From contig OY743174.1 in the NCBI GenBank assembly GCA_963555705.1, positions 56,070,234 to 56,134,233 on the forward strand: DNA of 64,000 nt, read 5' to 3'. This DNA comes from Ligustrum vulgare. Its lineage: Eukaryota > Streptophyta > Magnoliopsida > Lamiales > Oleaceae. The position numbers were made by a program, and so were the translations under genes. The notes under the pieces were generated by a model. The model was not told the DNA's origin and did no database searches. It saw only the letters and a list, made by a program, of their open reading frames with translations. Shown piece after piece: positions 23,672-36,339 of the stretch (its first letter is position 1; every line of letters starts with the position of its first letter).

Positions 23672-23838
23672 TGTTACTGTTTGGTATTATTTAAAAAGAG
23701 TTTTTTTAATTTAATAGTGATTTTTAGGAGAATGAATGTTGAAAAATCAAATATTGTGTATTTGACTTTTAATGAATGATTGAAATTGAATACTGTAAAA
23801 AAAAAAAAATTAATGAAAATCAAACAAAGGCTCAGAGT
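23672..23838 (-). repeat. MITE-like dispersed repeat F1, copy 3 (inverted)
   Basis: The reverse complement matches copies 1 and 2, including both conserved ends (GTTTGGTATTATTTAAA and AAAATCAAACAAAGGCTC). Confidence 0.65.
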
Positions 23839-24398
23839 GCCAAAGGGTCCGAATAGGCCTACGGTTCATTTCCCGAGGAATCTTGGTTCACTTATGATCA
23901 ATCGCTATGGGTTTGACCACCCTCAAAACCCTTCCAATCCTATGTATCTAGACATTGATCATGTAACCTTCAAGAATCAACCCTATTCGTCTAACGATAT
24001 ATATTCATAGAATACAGTAAGGGTGTTTTTTATTGTACACATTTTTTCATAGAAAATGCCTTGTCATCGAAAATATTTTCCTTATTTATTGTTTCATCCA
24101 CATTTTTTATGAAATTAATTTTTCACGTATGACTACATAATGCACACTTTAGGCAAATCTTGTTGAAAACATTTTCTCACCGATTTGGTGAGAAAATTTA
24201 TATGAAATTGGAAATCATTTTCCTTTTCCGATTCCATGTTATATCAAACACAGTCTTATAGTAAATTGTCATGTTCAACCGTGTCTTAAGATTGGGAAAA
24301 AAAAAAATAAAATGAAGGAAAAATTATGAAATGCTTTCTTCCTTTGGAGAGAAAATTAACAAAAAATTATATATTCTCGATTGACGTGCAAATCCTAT

Positions 24399-24766
24399 CA
24401 CTACAAGAAAAAGGAGCGAAAAAGACGAAAAATTAGAGACGACACGAAAAGTCGTCTCTATTGATCGATTAATGTCGTCTAAATTCGTGGGTCGACGGTT
24501 CAGATCGAGATTTGGATCGGGTTAAAAAATGGATTGAATCGGGTCAAAATAAATAAATAGAAAATTAATTAAATATTTTCACAAATAGAGACGATAATGT
24601 CGTCTCTAAAGGTCGTCTCAATTGTCCCGGAGGAAACAGAGACGACAGAGTCGTCTATAATTATCTTCAGTCACGGACCTACAGAGACGACTTTGTCGTC
24701 TCTAATAACCAATAGAGACGACTTTAGGTCCTTTAGAGACGACAAAAAGGCTGGATTCTTGTAGTG
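24399..24766. mobile_element. CACTA-type (En/Spm-like) MITE
   Basis: The 368-bp element starts CACTACAAGAAAA and ends TTCTTGTAGTG, the classic CACTA terminal inverted repeat. It is flanked by the 3-bp duplication TAT (24396-24398 and 24767-24769), as expected for the superfamily. Subterminal GAGACGAC and GTCGTCTC units recur in both orientations, which is typical of CACTA transposase-binding arrays. No transposase is encoded. Confidence 0.92.
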
Positions 24767-25117
24767 TATTCATGCAAAGCTTTCTGTGTCTCATTATGTC
24801 GCTCATGATATATTTATAGTGATGATTAATGCAAAACAACCTCCATAAATACTAACTTTGACCCATGCATGCACCTCATGTGATTATTTATTGTACTTAA
24901 AAATTGTCACATGAATACTTTCTAATCTTAATTTATATTTACTTATAATTCTTATTTAATTTGTCCATGATCACCTCACTTTGGAGCTGGTCTAAATCTG
25001 AAATCTCTAGGATCAAGAGATCGCGATTCTCGAACTTGAGTAAATCGCCACAGCACATAACAACTCAGTATGTCCAATATATATACCACTCGAGGCTCTC
25101 CACACTTTAGTAGAAGG

Positions 25118-25121
<4 letters not shown>

Positions 25122-25213
<92 letters not shown>
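25122..25213. repeat. compound (AT)n(GT)n microsatellite
   Basis: About 48 bp of AT repeat passing directly into about 42 bp of GT repeat. Confidence 0.95.
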
Positions 25214-25215
<2 letters not shown>

Positions 25216-26340
25216 AGTGAAGGAAAAAATAATGATACTGGCTAGATGGTGTAAATCAAGTGCAGAAGGTTGCAGTGATAATTGAGTTTTTTAGCTGAAA
25301 ATAGGAAAAATGCAAGTGGGTTATTTCTTGTGCTTACCAAATTTTTCACCTAAAGTACTTGTGTATTTTCGTGTAGGAATTCAAATGTTGATTTATTATC
25401 TTATTTAAATTGTGTGTTTTTATTATTAAAATGAATACTCTCCATGTGACAATGAAGTCTTCTTAGAATTCAAGTTTTATGGGATTTCATTTCATCACAT
25501 GAATGGTGGGATCATTCCTAAAATCCATTTTTTTAGTAAAATTTGATAAAAATTGATAAGATGTGTGGCTGAAAATTTATGGATCTCAAGAAATATGTAA
25601 TTGATTGTTGATTTTGACTTAAATTAAAATCTAAAATTTAATTTGTACCTATCATGGGTGTAGTATTTTTTTTTTCTCAAGCTAAATGCTTTTCTACATA
25701 GAAGCCTCGATTATTTATTTATGAACGTAAATCAAAGAAATGATTCGTAATAGCTCTACAGGACGAAGTCTCAAATTGAGCCGAGCAAATTCTTATACCT
25801 TTTATGGCATTTCTTGGCAATGCAGTGTCTATGAAAGCCTGAGAAAATAAGTTGCAAATAATACTTTTAATTCATAAAAGATAGTATGAATTAAAGAATT
25901 TAAGACCAGTATTTTATATACATTATACAATGAGTATTCTATCTGCTTTAATCAGAGACAGGTAAAGGGCATTTACAACTTACAAGCATAGTTGATATTA
26001 GTTTAAATTTATCCACCTACCAAAAAATTGATAATTATTGTAAATTTGGGTATTTTGCATTAACAACATAATACTAGGGTGGGAGACTCATTAATTGAGA
26101 TGTATACTATTTAAAAAATGTTTTATTTTTAGTTTAAAATCAGATTTTTAGTAAATTTTGATAAAAGTTAATGAGATGTGTGGTTGAAAAGTTATGAATA
26201 TTAATTGTTAACTTTGACTAAAGATTAAAATCAAATTTTAATCAGAACCAAACATGGCTTAACTGAAGTAAAAGTAAGTGGGAAAGACTTCGTTGCCATC
26301 TTTTTCTACAACCTAGAATTTTCCATCATCGCAGACTTAT
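25214..26340. other. intergenic with two F3 repeats
   Basis: No gene seen. Inverted F3-type repeats lie near 25535-25655 and 26115-26255; both carry ATGTGTGG(C/T)TGAAAA and a TTGACTTAAA/TTGACTAAAG segment. Confidence 0.5.
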
Positions 26341-26357
26341 TAACAATGAGATCTTTT

Positions 26358-26632
26358 GCAACAACGACCACATCAAAAAAAGAAGAAGGTATAGAACACA
26401 CCTTGAGGGCCCTAACCGATCCTGTCCTGAACCATTGGTTGAGGAGGTAAATTGCAAGTTATTACTTCCAGAGCCAGTGTGAAGGTGTAGTAAGTCATAA
26501 CTCTCGCTTATCGCAGGGTACAAATATAGTATTTCAGGATTCGAACTCTGCACCCGACTGCGCTAAGCACTTTTCTATCCCTTCCCTTTGCCACTGGGAG
26601 ATGTGCCCTGGGGGCAACAATAACCACATCAA
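26358..26632 (-). mobile_element. SINE with 19-bp target-site duplication
   Basis: The body (26377-26613) reads on the minus strand. Its head has pol III-like motifs: an A-box-like CCAGTGGCAAAGGG and a B-box-like AGAGTTCGAATCC. The tail is short and T-rich. The flanks are TTGATGTGGTTATTGTTGC (26614-26632) and TTGATGTGGTCGTTGTTGC (26358-26376), matching at 17 of 19 positions, as expected for LINE-mediated target-primed insertion. At 237 bp the body is within the usual plant SINE size. Confidence 0.82.
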
Positions 26633-27288
26633 GTGAGGTGCTAGTAGCTAGTGAAGATAAAAGTTAAATTCTTTGTTCAAAATAAATTTTACTCGATTCT
26701 AGAGTCATTTAATTATACACATCCTTATGTATGATGTGATTTGGAGTCAATTGTTTTCGTATAATTAATTTTTTAATTTGGTGCCAACATTACCAAATGA
26801 TCATTCCGAGCTAATTTCCTTAGTTGAAAATGAAGATGCTATATTTATTCTTTATTAATTGAAAAGAAATGTATCAAGTACTTGGATATTCTTTATAGAA
26901 AGTTAAATAAGTAAAAACAAGAGAATTCTCTTCATTAAGACATCCAATTGTTACTTTATTCTTCATTATCCCTTCCTTTATTCCACAATCCACCATGTAT
27001 TTAAAGACTCTTTGTCCATCTTTATTTTTTTGTCTTCATTTCTCATCCATATTCCATTTGTAACCCATTTCATTGCTTGCTCTATCTTTTATTTTTTGTT
27101 TCTTCTTCAACCTTTTTAAAAGAAAATATATTTATAAAGACTACTTAATCTCTTAAAATTTCTTAAGAATAAAACATAATTTTTTGCTTTTCTTGTTACA
27201 TTTATTAAAGACATTTCTTTCTGATTTTCGAAGCAATATTGGACTGCGTTTTTTTTTTTTTTTGGAAGGATGACTGCATTTTGGAACT

Positions 27289-27290
<2 letters not shown>

Positions 27291-27348
<58 letters not shown>
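27291..27348. repeat. (AT)n microsatellite
   Basis: About 29 AT units. Minus-strand Ile/Tyr-repeat frames across it are artefacts. Confidence 0.95.
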
Positions 27349-27351
<3 letters not shown>

Positions 27352-27454
27352 TTTGATTTTCTCAAAAGCCAAGTGAAAAAAATGGTAGGATGTCCACAAG
27401 CCAAATTTAGATTATTATCAAAATATTTGAAAACAGAAATTGTTTTAATTAATA

Positions 27455-27761
27455 CTACCTTCGTCCCACAAAGATAGGCTTGTTCCCATTTTCACACAGA
27501 TTAAGAAATGGTAGTTAATATAGTTGAAATAATAAATTTATCTATATTTTTCCAAATATACCCTTATGTTAATTTCAAAGATTCATTAATTCATTTAAAC
27601 TACATGTCATTAAATTGACATTGTAATTAACTATCAAGGTACATTAATTAGGGGTATATGAAGAAATAAAAAATTAAATACATGTTCATTATAGTAAATG
27701 ACTTATCTTTATGGGACGGACGAAAATAATATACAAACTTATTTTTATGGGACGGAGGTAG
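27455..27761. mobile_element. Stowaway-like (Tc1/mariner) MITE
   Basis: The 307-bp element has ends CTACCTTCGTCCCACAAA and TTTATGGGACGGAGGTAG, inverted repeats that match the Stowaway CTCCSTCCGTCCC-type terminus. TA dinucleotides flank both ends (27453-27454 and 27762-27763). No coding capacity. Confidence 0.9.
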
Positions 27762-27763
27762 TA

Positions 27764-30700
27764 TGAATTATCCTTTAAAGGATTTATTTACTGATCCCTT
27801 AAGATGTGTTTGTTTCACATTCCACAAGGGCAGGATCATTGGGTTAACAATGGTACTGCATGAAGGGGCCAGAGAAAAAAAAAATTCTCACAATTTTCAA
27901 GAAACTGATCATGACACAAATTTTTATTTTTAGGCAAAGGCTCGGTAAACAAAATAAATTGATTTGTAAATCAGTTTATAAATTATATAATTTTTCAAAC
28001 TACTTTTTATTTACGTATATTTTCTCTTTTCAATTTTCAATAATTATTTTTTATCTCAAATTTATAAATAAATTAGTTTATAAATCATACAGATTACTAT
28101 TTTTTATCTCAAAATCATAAATAATTAGTTTATAAATCACACAATGTTACCAAACATATGTAATTCAGAGACATTTATCTAACCATCCCAATGATCTGCT
28201 ACACTAATTATATGTTCATAATATTATATAACTATAACTATGCCCCTTGAGCCCTATTTTGGAGGGGAAGAATTAAATTTTGAAATAGTATTTGTTGGAG
28301 AATATGGTTAAAAAATAATGAAAATTTTTAAGTTTACGTGTAATAATATTTTATTGAAGAATGCTTGATTGAAAATAGGTAAGAAAGAAAATGAATTTTA
28401 ATTTTAATGCGATATGGCCTATGTAATTTAGGCAAGTTTGATAACATGTTCAACGTAAATACACTAATCGAACCTCAAGATGAGAAGGACATTATCGTCT
28501 CATTACTCTTTCTAATGGGTTGTTACAAGTCCGGAGTACGTATGAAACGAAGAACTTAAGTCAAAGCATATATACTCATTTTATTGTTTGTGAAAACAAT
28601 TTTCGTCGTCATCATGCCTATAAATTATTTTATGTAGAATTTTAAGATAATTTGTAAACTATTCGTTGGAATATTTTGTTTATAGTGATGTCAAAGAAAT
28701 AGAATAATTATATGTAAATTTGTGCCGAAAATTGGACAGAATAATGACAAAGAAACAAGAAAAAGAAATGAGAAGAAAAGAGACAATGTCTAGACAAATG
28801 TTGAATACTTTGTTTTTAAGTTGAATTTGTCCCGCAACGGTGACTATGATTTATGACAATCAACTCCTAAGATACAACGATTCACACTTGTGTTTTTAGT
28901 ACTCCAAAGCACAAGTACAACGAACCAAAATATAGTTTTGTACTTCAAAATAAAAATAAAGAAGGAAAACAAAAATGTATGCAACAAGAATGCAATAATT
29001 TTGTTTAATGGAAGAAGAGAGATTGATATTGTAATTGCATATTATTGGTGTGAGGAATAGGACATCCTAAGAGTCCTACTTATAGATAATGAAAGGTTGT
29101 AGACGAAGTTGTGTGGAGCCAAAACATGTGAAAAGACAAAATTTTTGGACAACCGCGTGATCGCACGATTTTATGCAAAACAGAAAATAATCTGTTTGAC
29201 ATGTGATCGTATGGTTAAAAAATTCGACAAACTTTTTCCCTTCTCCATAATTTTGTATTCATCCGATATTAGTTTCGAAATACCAAATATTTTCTTCAAT
29301 ATATGCAGAGAAATCTAAATTCTCATTTGGGGGTGTTGCCCCCTCGACCCCCTAGACCTGACCAGATATGTTGATCTCTGTTTGTGCACTCAGAAGTGGC
29401 GAAGTGAGAAACTATTTTGCCTAAACAAATTGAATCGGATTTAAATTTTTGACCGAAGTTGACACGAAGTCACTTTAGTCAATTTTTAATACTTAACTAA
29501 TTTTTGGATTATTAAACCAATACTAACTCGCGACTTTCATTATCGAGTGACAAGGCACTTTATTATTATAAAAAAGTTAATTGTCTAGTTAAATTTTGTA
29601 TTTGAACTATCCAAAACAATAGAAAATGGAATGTCCAAAAAGTGTGAAAAATCTGATCACCTTCTTTGATTGCATATTTTCTTTTGCTCCTTTCCCTTTT
29701 ACAGTGGTCAACTGGGTGGGTACATGAGTTTTAACAACAAATACTATATTATATATATTGTTGTGATTCTGTTTGTAATGAAACGTGACAACTTTTTTAT
29801 CTACAGCAAATCGGATGTTAACATGCCATTGCCATCATCATTATATTTGAACAAATGTGCATACTTTTGTACTTAACTGCATTCTCTTTAAAATATTTTT
29901 TTCTGTGGAAAATTGTATTTGTCAGCCATCAATAAGCTTTTCATAATAATGCTCTCCACAGTACGAGATATATATATATATATAAGTGTGAAACTAAAAT
30001 TATGAGAAAAATACATGAGAGAGTCTATGATGATAGTAGATGGGTCGAGCGGAGCTCTAATGGTATGTACATAATTTATGATCGATCCTCAATTTATATA
30101 TATATATATAGACATGGTGTGCTTTAGGATTTCAATTTATTATGAGTACTCATCAATATAATCTCTTGTACTCATCCTTAATATGATGAACTCTCTTCTT
30201 CTCAAGGACATATCCAATATGTAACGAGAGTGTCCGGTTGCTTGTGTTGGATCTGTTATTTTTTTTTTTAACCTTGTGATCTTGGCATAATTTTTTTCCT
30301 CTTACCTTGTAGTGATCATTCGTACTGGATCAATTTCCTGAATTCTTCTCTACTTCTTCTCTGTCCATAATTTTTTCCCGTCTTGTGTTTCCGCGTAGAT
30401 CTTTATGTTCTTACTCTTATTTTCTGTTGCATTTTTTTATTTCTATTTTTTTGTTGCATAACATATAACTTGTGAATGTTTAAACCAAATGCAATTAAAG
30501 AAAATAGATTTTCAATATAAGCATTAGATCTCTACCAAAGATGGTAAGAAAGACGTTTAACAAATTTCCTTATCTCGTCTAGTTCTTTATTATATGGTAA
30601 TATTATGTAAGCGTGCCAAACATACTATGAAATGAGACCTTAGTTAGAGATTCACACGTTAAAAAATGTACTTGACCTTCGAAAAGAAATATTGATTGAA

Positions 30701-32170
30701 AGATAACATTTTATAATGGAACTACTTTTTGGTGTAACCTTCCAAGTTGAATGATAAGTTAAGAGCATCTTTAGTACTGAATTTTATTTAGGTGACATAC
30801 AAGTGGGTTTTTTTTTTTTTTTTTAAGCATTGATGTCGAATTAAATTGATAGTTGAGTGCAAATTGATTTCCAACAAAATTTATTTATAATCCAATATTG
30901 TTGTTTAGGTGTCTTTATTTTTTAAAAATAAAAATAAAACTGTATCTAATGATGTTAAAGAAATAATAAAATTTTGATGGCCATATATGCTTAATTAGTA
31001 GAGGCAATGCCTATTTTCTTCTTTGTCACTTTAGGTTGCATTGGAACGTATGGTTTTTAAACATTATTATTACTTGACAATTTTCTAGCAATATAAACCC
31101 AGATTAATTGACTAGCATAAAGAATAATCGAAATGCAAATTCCTGGAACATTGGTTGCTGAATCATGTATCATTTAACTTTTGCACATTATTTATTTGGA
31201 TTAAGTATGTTTAGTTGATCTTGGACAAATAGAGGGCATATTTTCAAACAAAAATAAAACTAAAATATTATAACGGGGTAATATTTTAAATTTTAAACAA
31301 TTTGAATATCGTTCTTGTATATGAGCGAAAATATTCTTATGAAATGAAAATGAAATTTAAAGAATTATATTATGCGAATTTCGTCCTAAATAGAACACAC
31401 GTCTCATGCTTATATCGAACCAGAAGTTTAAAAAAAAAAAGAAAAGGTAAAACTTGCTTAAAAGTTACATAGAAAAAAGGGGCAGCTTAGGCATATATAT
31501 AGATATGTTGTGTGTGTGTATATGATGAAACCTGTAGCAGCAACAGAGAACTTTCCCATGTTTGATACATTTGAGTATGATACATGCTTAATGCTTTGCC
31601 AACTTCATACTCATTTCTCTCTAACATGCAAGTGGGGATCATGGTCATACTTCCACAAACATAGTAGCTCCATTTTTTTTTTTTTTTTTGGGTTAGGAGG
31701 CTGAGAGAAAGAGGTCAATTTTGGAATTTGAGATTTCATATTAAATTGTTAAATTTATTAACAAGAGTAGTCCAAACTCTTATACCAGTCGAGATTTTGC
31801 TCATTTTTTTCGTATATTTTGTTTTTTAGAGAACTTAAGCTTAGGTTTCTTTCGCGTCTCCAATGATTCGAGTCCAAGAGCCCAACCTTATAAGACATTT
31901 AAATTGAATGCTTTGCACAATTAATTCCAATGTTCAACTGAAGTGCCTTACAAGGAAAGAGTCTTAAGTTCGAATTCTTAGGGAAGCAAAATAAATCAAT
32001 GAGGGATGTAGACTCTCCTAGAGCACACATTATGACTGAGGCAAGATCCTCTAAAGAGTGATCCCGAAAGTTACACGGTGGTTATTGTTTTACATAGTTA
32101 TAATGTGGGGTTTTGACCTTGAAAATATCACGTGACACAATGATCAAAGTCTTTAAATTCGACTATTCAT
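27764..32170. other. 4.4-kb gene-free intergenic region
   Basis: AT-rich throughout, with no convincing coding sequence on either strand. AACCACACAT-type repeat copies are visible at about 27950-28160 (with repeated TTAGTTTATAAATCA units) and 28245-28400. Short AT microsatellites occur near 29969-29984 and 30097-30111. Confidence 0.5.
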
Positions 32171-32179
32171 TTGAACTTT

Positions 32180-32477
32180 AGAGCATCTACAATGGATGTG
32201 TTAAAGTGTTTGTTAGTGTCATAGGTTAACTAATAGTCACTTTTATGCCTACATTGGATATGTTAGCATTTTTGTTGAAGGAATCTTTTTTGGTATATTG
32301 TTAACTTGTTTGTTAAAGTTAACAACCATTTTAATATGTGACATGACAATCTATATTGAAAATAGGAGAGAGAAACATTAAATAGTCATTGATTGATTAA
32401 TTTAGTTATTGATGAGTAAATTTAATACATGCAATGTGACATTCATATAATAGTTAAAGTTAACATGTGGATGCTCT
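32180..32477. mobile_element. MITE with AGAGCATC termini
   Basis: About 298 bp between AGAGCATCTACAATGGATG and the inverted GTGGATGCTCT. Internal TTAACTTG and AGTTAAC motifs also recur in opposite orientations. The AGAGCATCYACA terminus is a widespread plant MITE type. A clean target duplication could not be read, so the superfamily is left open. Confidence 0.65.
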
Positions 32478-34138
32478 TTGACAGATTAAATTATTGGTTT
32501 AAACATTTTGGATTTCAGTATTAGATTGAGTCATGATTTCTATCTTAAATGATCCAACCTTTTTTGAGAAGTAGCAATACAAACTATTTTAAATTAACTA
32601 TTATTTTTTGTAATATGAGGTTTTTATCGACCTCAAGGTTTGAGGAGAATGTGACTTCTCTTTATGTTTGGGTTCCTTATCATTGAATTTTTCTGTAAAG
32701 AACGTTACTTTGCTTATATTCATAGGATCCTGAAAGCTGTCAGATTATCATTTGGCTCAATTTCTACTCTTGGATGTGACTTCATCAAATTCATTCTCTT
32801 TTCCGATAATTATTGCCATATATTTTACCATATATAACTTTTTATTCACATAAAATAATTGATTTCAAGATTTGTTGCTAAATTTAAAGTATGAAACTGC
32901 TTCAAAATGGACCAATTTCTCAATGATTTGGACACTTCATAACCTATGTTTTGTACCATAGTAAATATTATTATTATTATTTACAATAAACGAAAAAAGC
33001 GAGAAAATAGATAATATATATATAGTAGCCGTTGGGAACATTCTTTGTGCTTTAAAAATTTGTCTGGAAGTAGAGAGGGAGACATTAATTTATGCAGTGC
33101 AGGGAAGGCATGAGATTCAAAGCAACAACAAAAAAAGAGGACAAATACATAAAAAGACTACCTTTCCTTTTACACAATCCTTTGCTATATTTCATTTTCA
33201 TTACCCCACCACCCCCAACCCCTCTATTAATTGATTTATTAAATCGATCCATATACTTAAATTGGAAAAGTGAAAAAAAAAAAAAAAAAAAAAGAAGAAG
33301 AAGAAGATTTTGCTTTGAATCTTCTAATGTATTTAATACTTTATTTTATGCATGAATATTCTTTATGTTTTTGAAACGCAATTTGATCTTTGATCGCTTG
33401 AGTCGATCCGCTCTATTGAGTCCTCGTGCACTACAACTCTTACCATACCATAATGCCAAGGAAATATTAAGATTCAATGTTCCATTTTAAAATATCAATT
33501 TAATGTAGAACTTTATCTTAACATGTCACTTCAAAACACAAGACAGTGAGATTTATCAATATTGAAACGAATATGCTCGTTTTTCAATCTTATTAATCGA
33601 ATTATCTTGATAGAAAGTAATAAACCGTCTTAAAATATAGATACATTTTACAGAGATATGATAACATATTGGACATTTCACAGATACGCAGTCAAGCAAA
33701 TTTCAACGACCGTGATAAAAAATTTTACAAAATACGTACGCACGATGCGTGACAATTATTAGAGTGTGACGAGATCATATAAGATGTAAAATATTTTGTG
33801 CATTCGAGATAGTATAATATAACAAACTACAACAGTGGTTTAATGAAAAAAGATTAGTGTTACAAGATGCATAGGGTAATGGTGACGTATGTGTTTAAAA
33901 AGAGTTTGGAAAGCTGAAAGACTGAGAACTTTGTTTTCGCGATCCAAGGTCACGGAATGAAAATTACTAAATTAGGGGACAAGCCTGAGCCTGTGAAAGT
34001 TTTTTTTTTTTTTTTTTTCATTCTTTCTTAAAGAAAGAGAACCAGAGAGACAAGAGAGAGGAGGGCCGAGGGGGCAACGCATGCACTATGCATCCCACCT
34101 TCACCTATGCTTTATTAGTGTTATGAAAAAGTAAAACA
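32478..34138. other. intergenic, no gene seen
   Basis: AT-rich sequence with a poly-A/GAA tract at about 33272-33310 and a poly-T run near 34001-34019. Open frames are short and of simple composition. Confidence 0.5.
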
Positions 34139-34141
34139 TAA

Positions 34142-34979
34142 GGTCCTGTTCTCTTTACTGTTTTGAGGTCGTTTTCTGTTTTTATTTTTGAAAATGCTAA
34201 AAACGCGTTCTCTTTTCATTTTTGAAAACGCATTTTGAAAAAAAAAAAAAAAAATTGTACACAAAACGCCCAAAACCTCGTTTTGGACGTTTTGTGTGTA
34301 TTTCGACAAAAAATGTCCAAAGCGCGGAAAAAGCGTTTTGGAAATTTTTTTTTTTTTTTAAAGAATTATCTTAACTTAAAATTAAGCTTAATATAAAGTT
34401 TTTATTTTTTTATTACTTTTTTTAGAATTATCCTAACTTGGAACCAAGCCTAAATAATTTTTTTTTTTTTTTTTTTTTTTTACAATTATCCTAACTTAGA
34501 ACTAAGTTTAAATAAACTTTTATTGAATTCAATATCAACATTACAAAAAAATTTAAGTGAGAATTCTTATTATTATATTTCAAAAAATGCACTGATAAAT
34601 GGACTATGGTGGTTTTGAAAGAACATGCATTTTCTGAATTTTAATAGAAGTAGAGCTTTTTCAAATCCCGAACCTGACCAAGCTGTGTTAATATAGACTC
34701 TTAATGCTCACATTAGTATGTTGCATGTAACCATGTTTTCAGTGTATTGTGAAAGGAAATTTGAGTTTGAATTAGTAGTATTCTGCAAGCAAATTAATTA
34801 AAAATAGTTTAAGTAGTATTCTGCAAAATTTCAAACAGAACGTGTTTTCCAGCTTTTCATTTTCAAAAACAGTTTTCAGAAATGACAAACAAAATGCGTT
34901 TTCAGCAAATTTGAAAACAAAAATGAAAACAGGAAATACAAAACATTTTCGAAAATGAAAATACAAACAGAACGCCATC
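34142..34979 (-). mobile_element. Tourist/PIF-Harbinger-like element, copy B (inverted)
   Basis: The counterpart of the 2359-2950 element in the opposite orientation. It is flanked by TAA (34139-34141 and 34980-34982), the reverse complement of the TTA seen at copy A. Ends are GGTCCTGTTCTCTTTACTG and CAAACAGAACGCCATC. It is longer than copy A because about 230 bp (roughly 34562-34796) interrupts it, and that insert ends with a duplicated GTAGTATTCTGCAA. Confidence 0.8.
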
Positions 34980-34982
34980 TAA

Positions 34983-36335
34983 AACTGGGCAAACAAAACA
35001 TACTAACTTTTTTGATTTTTAATTTATTAATTAACAAAATAAATTTTATATAATCATTTATCGTGAAAATAAAAAATCTCAAGAAATGCCAACATACTGA
35101 TTTCTGCAATAAAAAACTTAAAATAGTCGGAGACTTCTATAGTCAATAAACCTTGGTCCGTTGTAGAACCTCCTTTAGAGTCGATTTGGTAAAATGATTT
35201 TTTTCATCTCAACTTTTTACACTTAATTTTAGTTATTCATTTTTAGTTAAGTTTACAATTTTTTTATTTTTCAAACATTTTTAAATCACGTATTTATCAA
35301 AATATCAAAAAAAATCACAAAAACTTCTAAAAATTACATTACCAAACATGCTCTTAATCTCGTCCATTTATTTGCAAGCATTAATTCACTGCATATTAAA
35401 ATTCAAGTAATTATAAGTTATGAGTCTTATGACTGTGTCCTGTGGATGTATGTATAATAATATTAACAAAAATTCTAAATGGACATGAAAATTTGACATG
35501 AAAATTGAGTATTGTCAACGTGACACATATTATTTGGACGATGAAGATGTGCCCATGTAATGAAACACATGCCCTTCTTCATCACCCAATGCTGAGACGC
35601 CTCTACATGTCATATTTTCATGTTCATGTAGAAGAGTTCTAATATTAGTAGTAAGTCTTGTAAAGTCCCCGATTGGCCTCGATTTCTTAAAACTCAATTT
35701 CAGTCATATATTTTTATGAGATTCACAATTTTATAAACTTTTAAACCATATATTTCACCCCTTTTTTTTTTTATATCAAAACATATTTCACCACTTTTTA
35801 TACCTAGAAATAAACCAAACATGGGTTAAAGGTAACAATTTCACACTAGTGTTACGATTTTTTTTCTTCGGAACTCTATTTGGCAAATTCCAATTTTTTT
35901 TTTATTATTAAATAACACAATTCTCCAAATTATTTTTTAACCACACATATTTTCTCTCTTCACTTTTCAATCACACATCTTACCTCGAAAACATAAAAAA
36001 ATATATGTTTTTAAACAAAAAGTTTTTAACAAAGGTAATTTTCGTTGCATCAATTTCCGTGTTTTTCATCTGTATGGTACTGTGTCAGCTTGGTTTTCGC
36101 GTGTAAGAAAACCGAAAAATAAGTTCATTTTTCTGTACCACCCTATAACCACGCAAATTCACACACATTGTGGAGCTCGTCTCTCTCATTTCCAGACTCA
36201 CATGAGCAATTACTATTTGCAGCAGTTTCGTATTATTTAGGTAAAAAAGGACACGGTGAGGCTTAACAGCCAAGAACAAACTACCATCCCTATATATCTT
36301 GTACAGATACAAAATGAAGAGTTATTGATTTATAA
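34983..36335. other. cluster of dispersed AT-rich repeats
   Basis: No gene. Three MITE-like units lie in tandem order at about 35170-35360, 35690-35830 and 35870-36030. The last two carry TTTTAACCACACAT or a close variant, and the first two end near ACCAAACATG. Confidence 0.5.
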
Positions 36336-36339
36336 TTAG

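Noticed and set aside
26480..26600. tRNA gene on the minus strand suggested by AGTTCGAATCC
   Set aside because: No cloverleaf can be folded around it. The box, the body length and the 19-bp flanking duplication fit a SINE.
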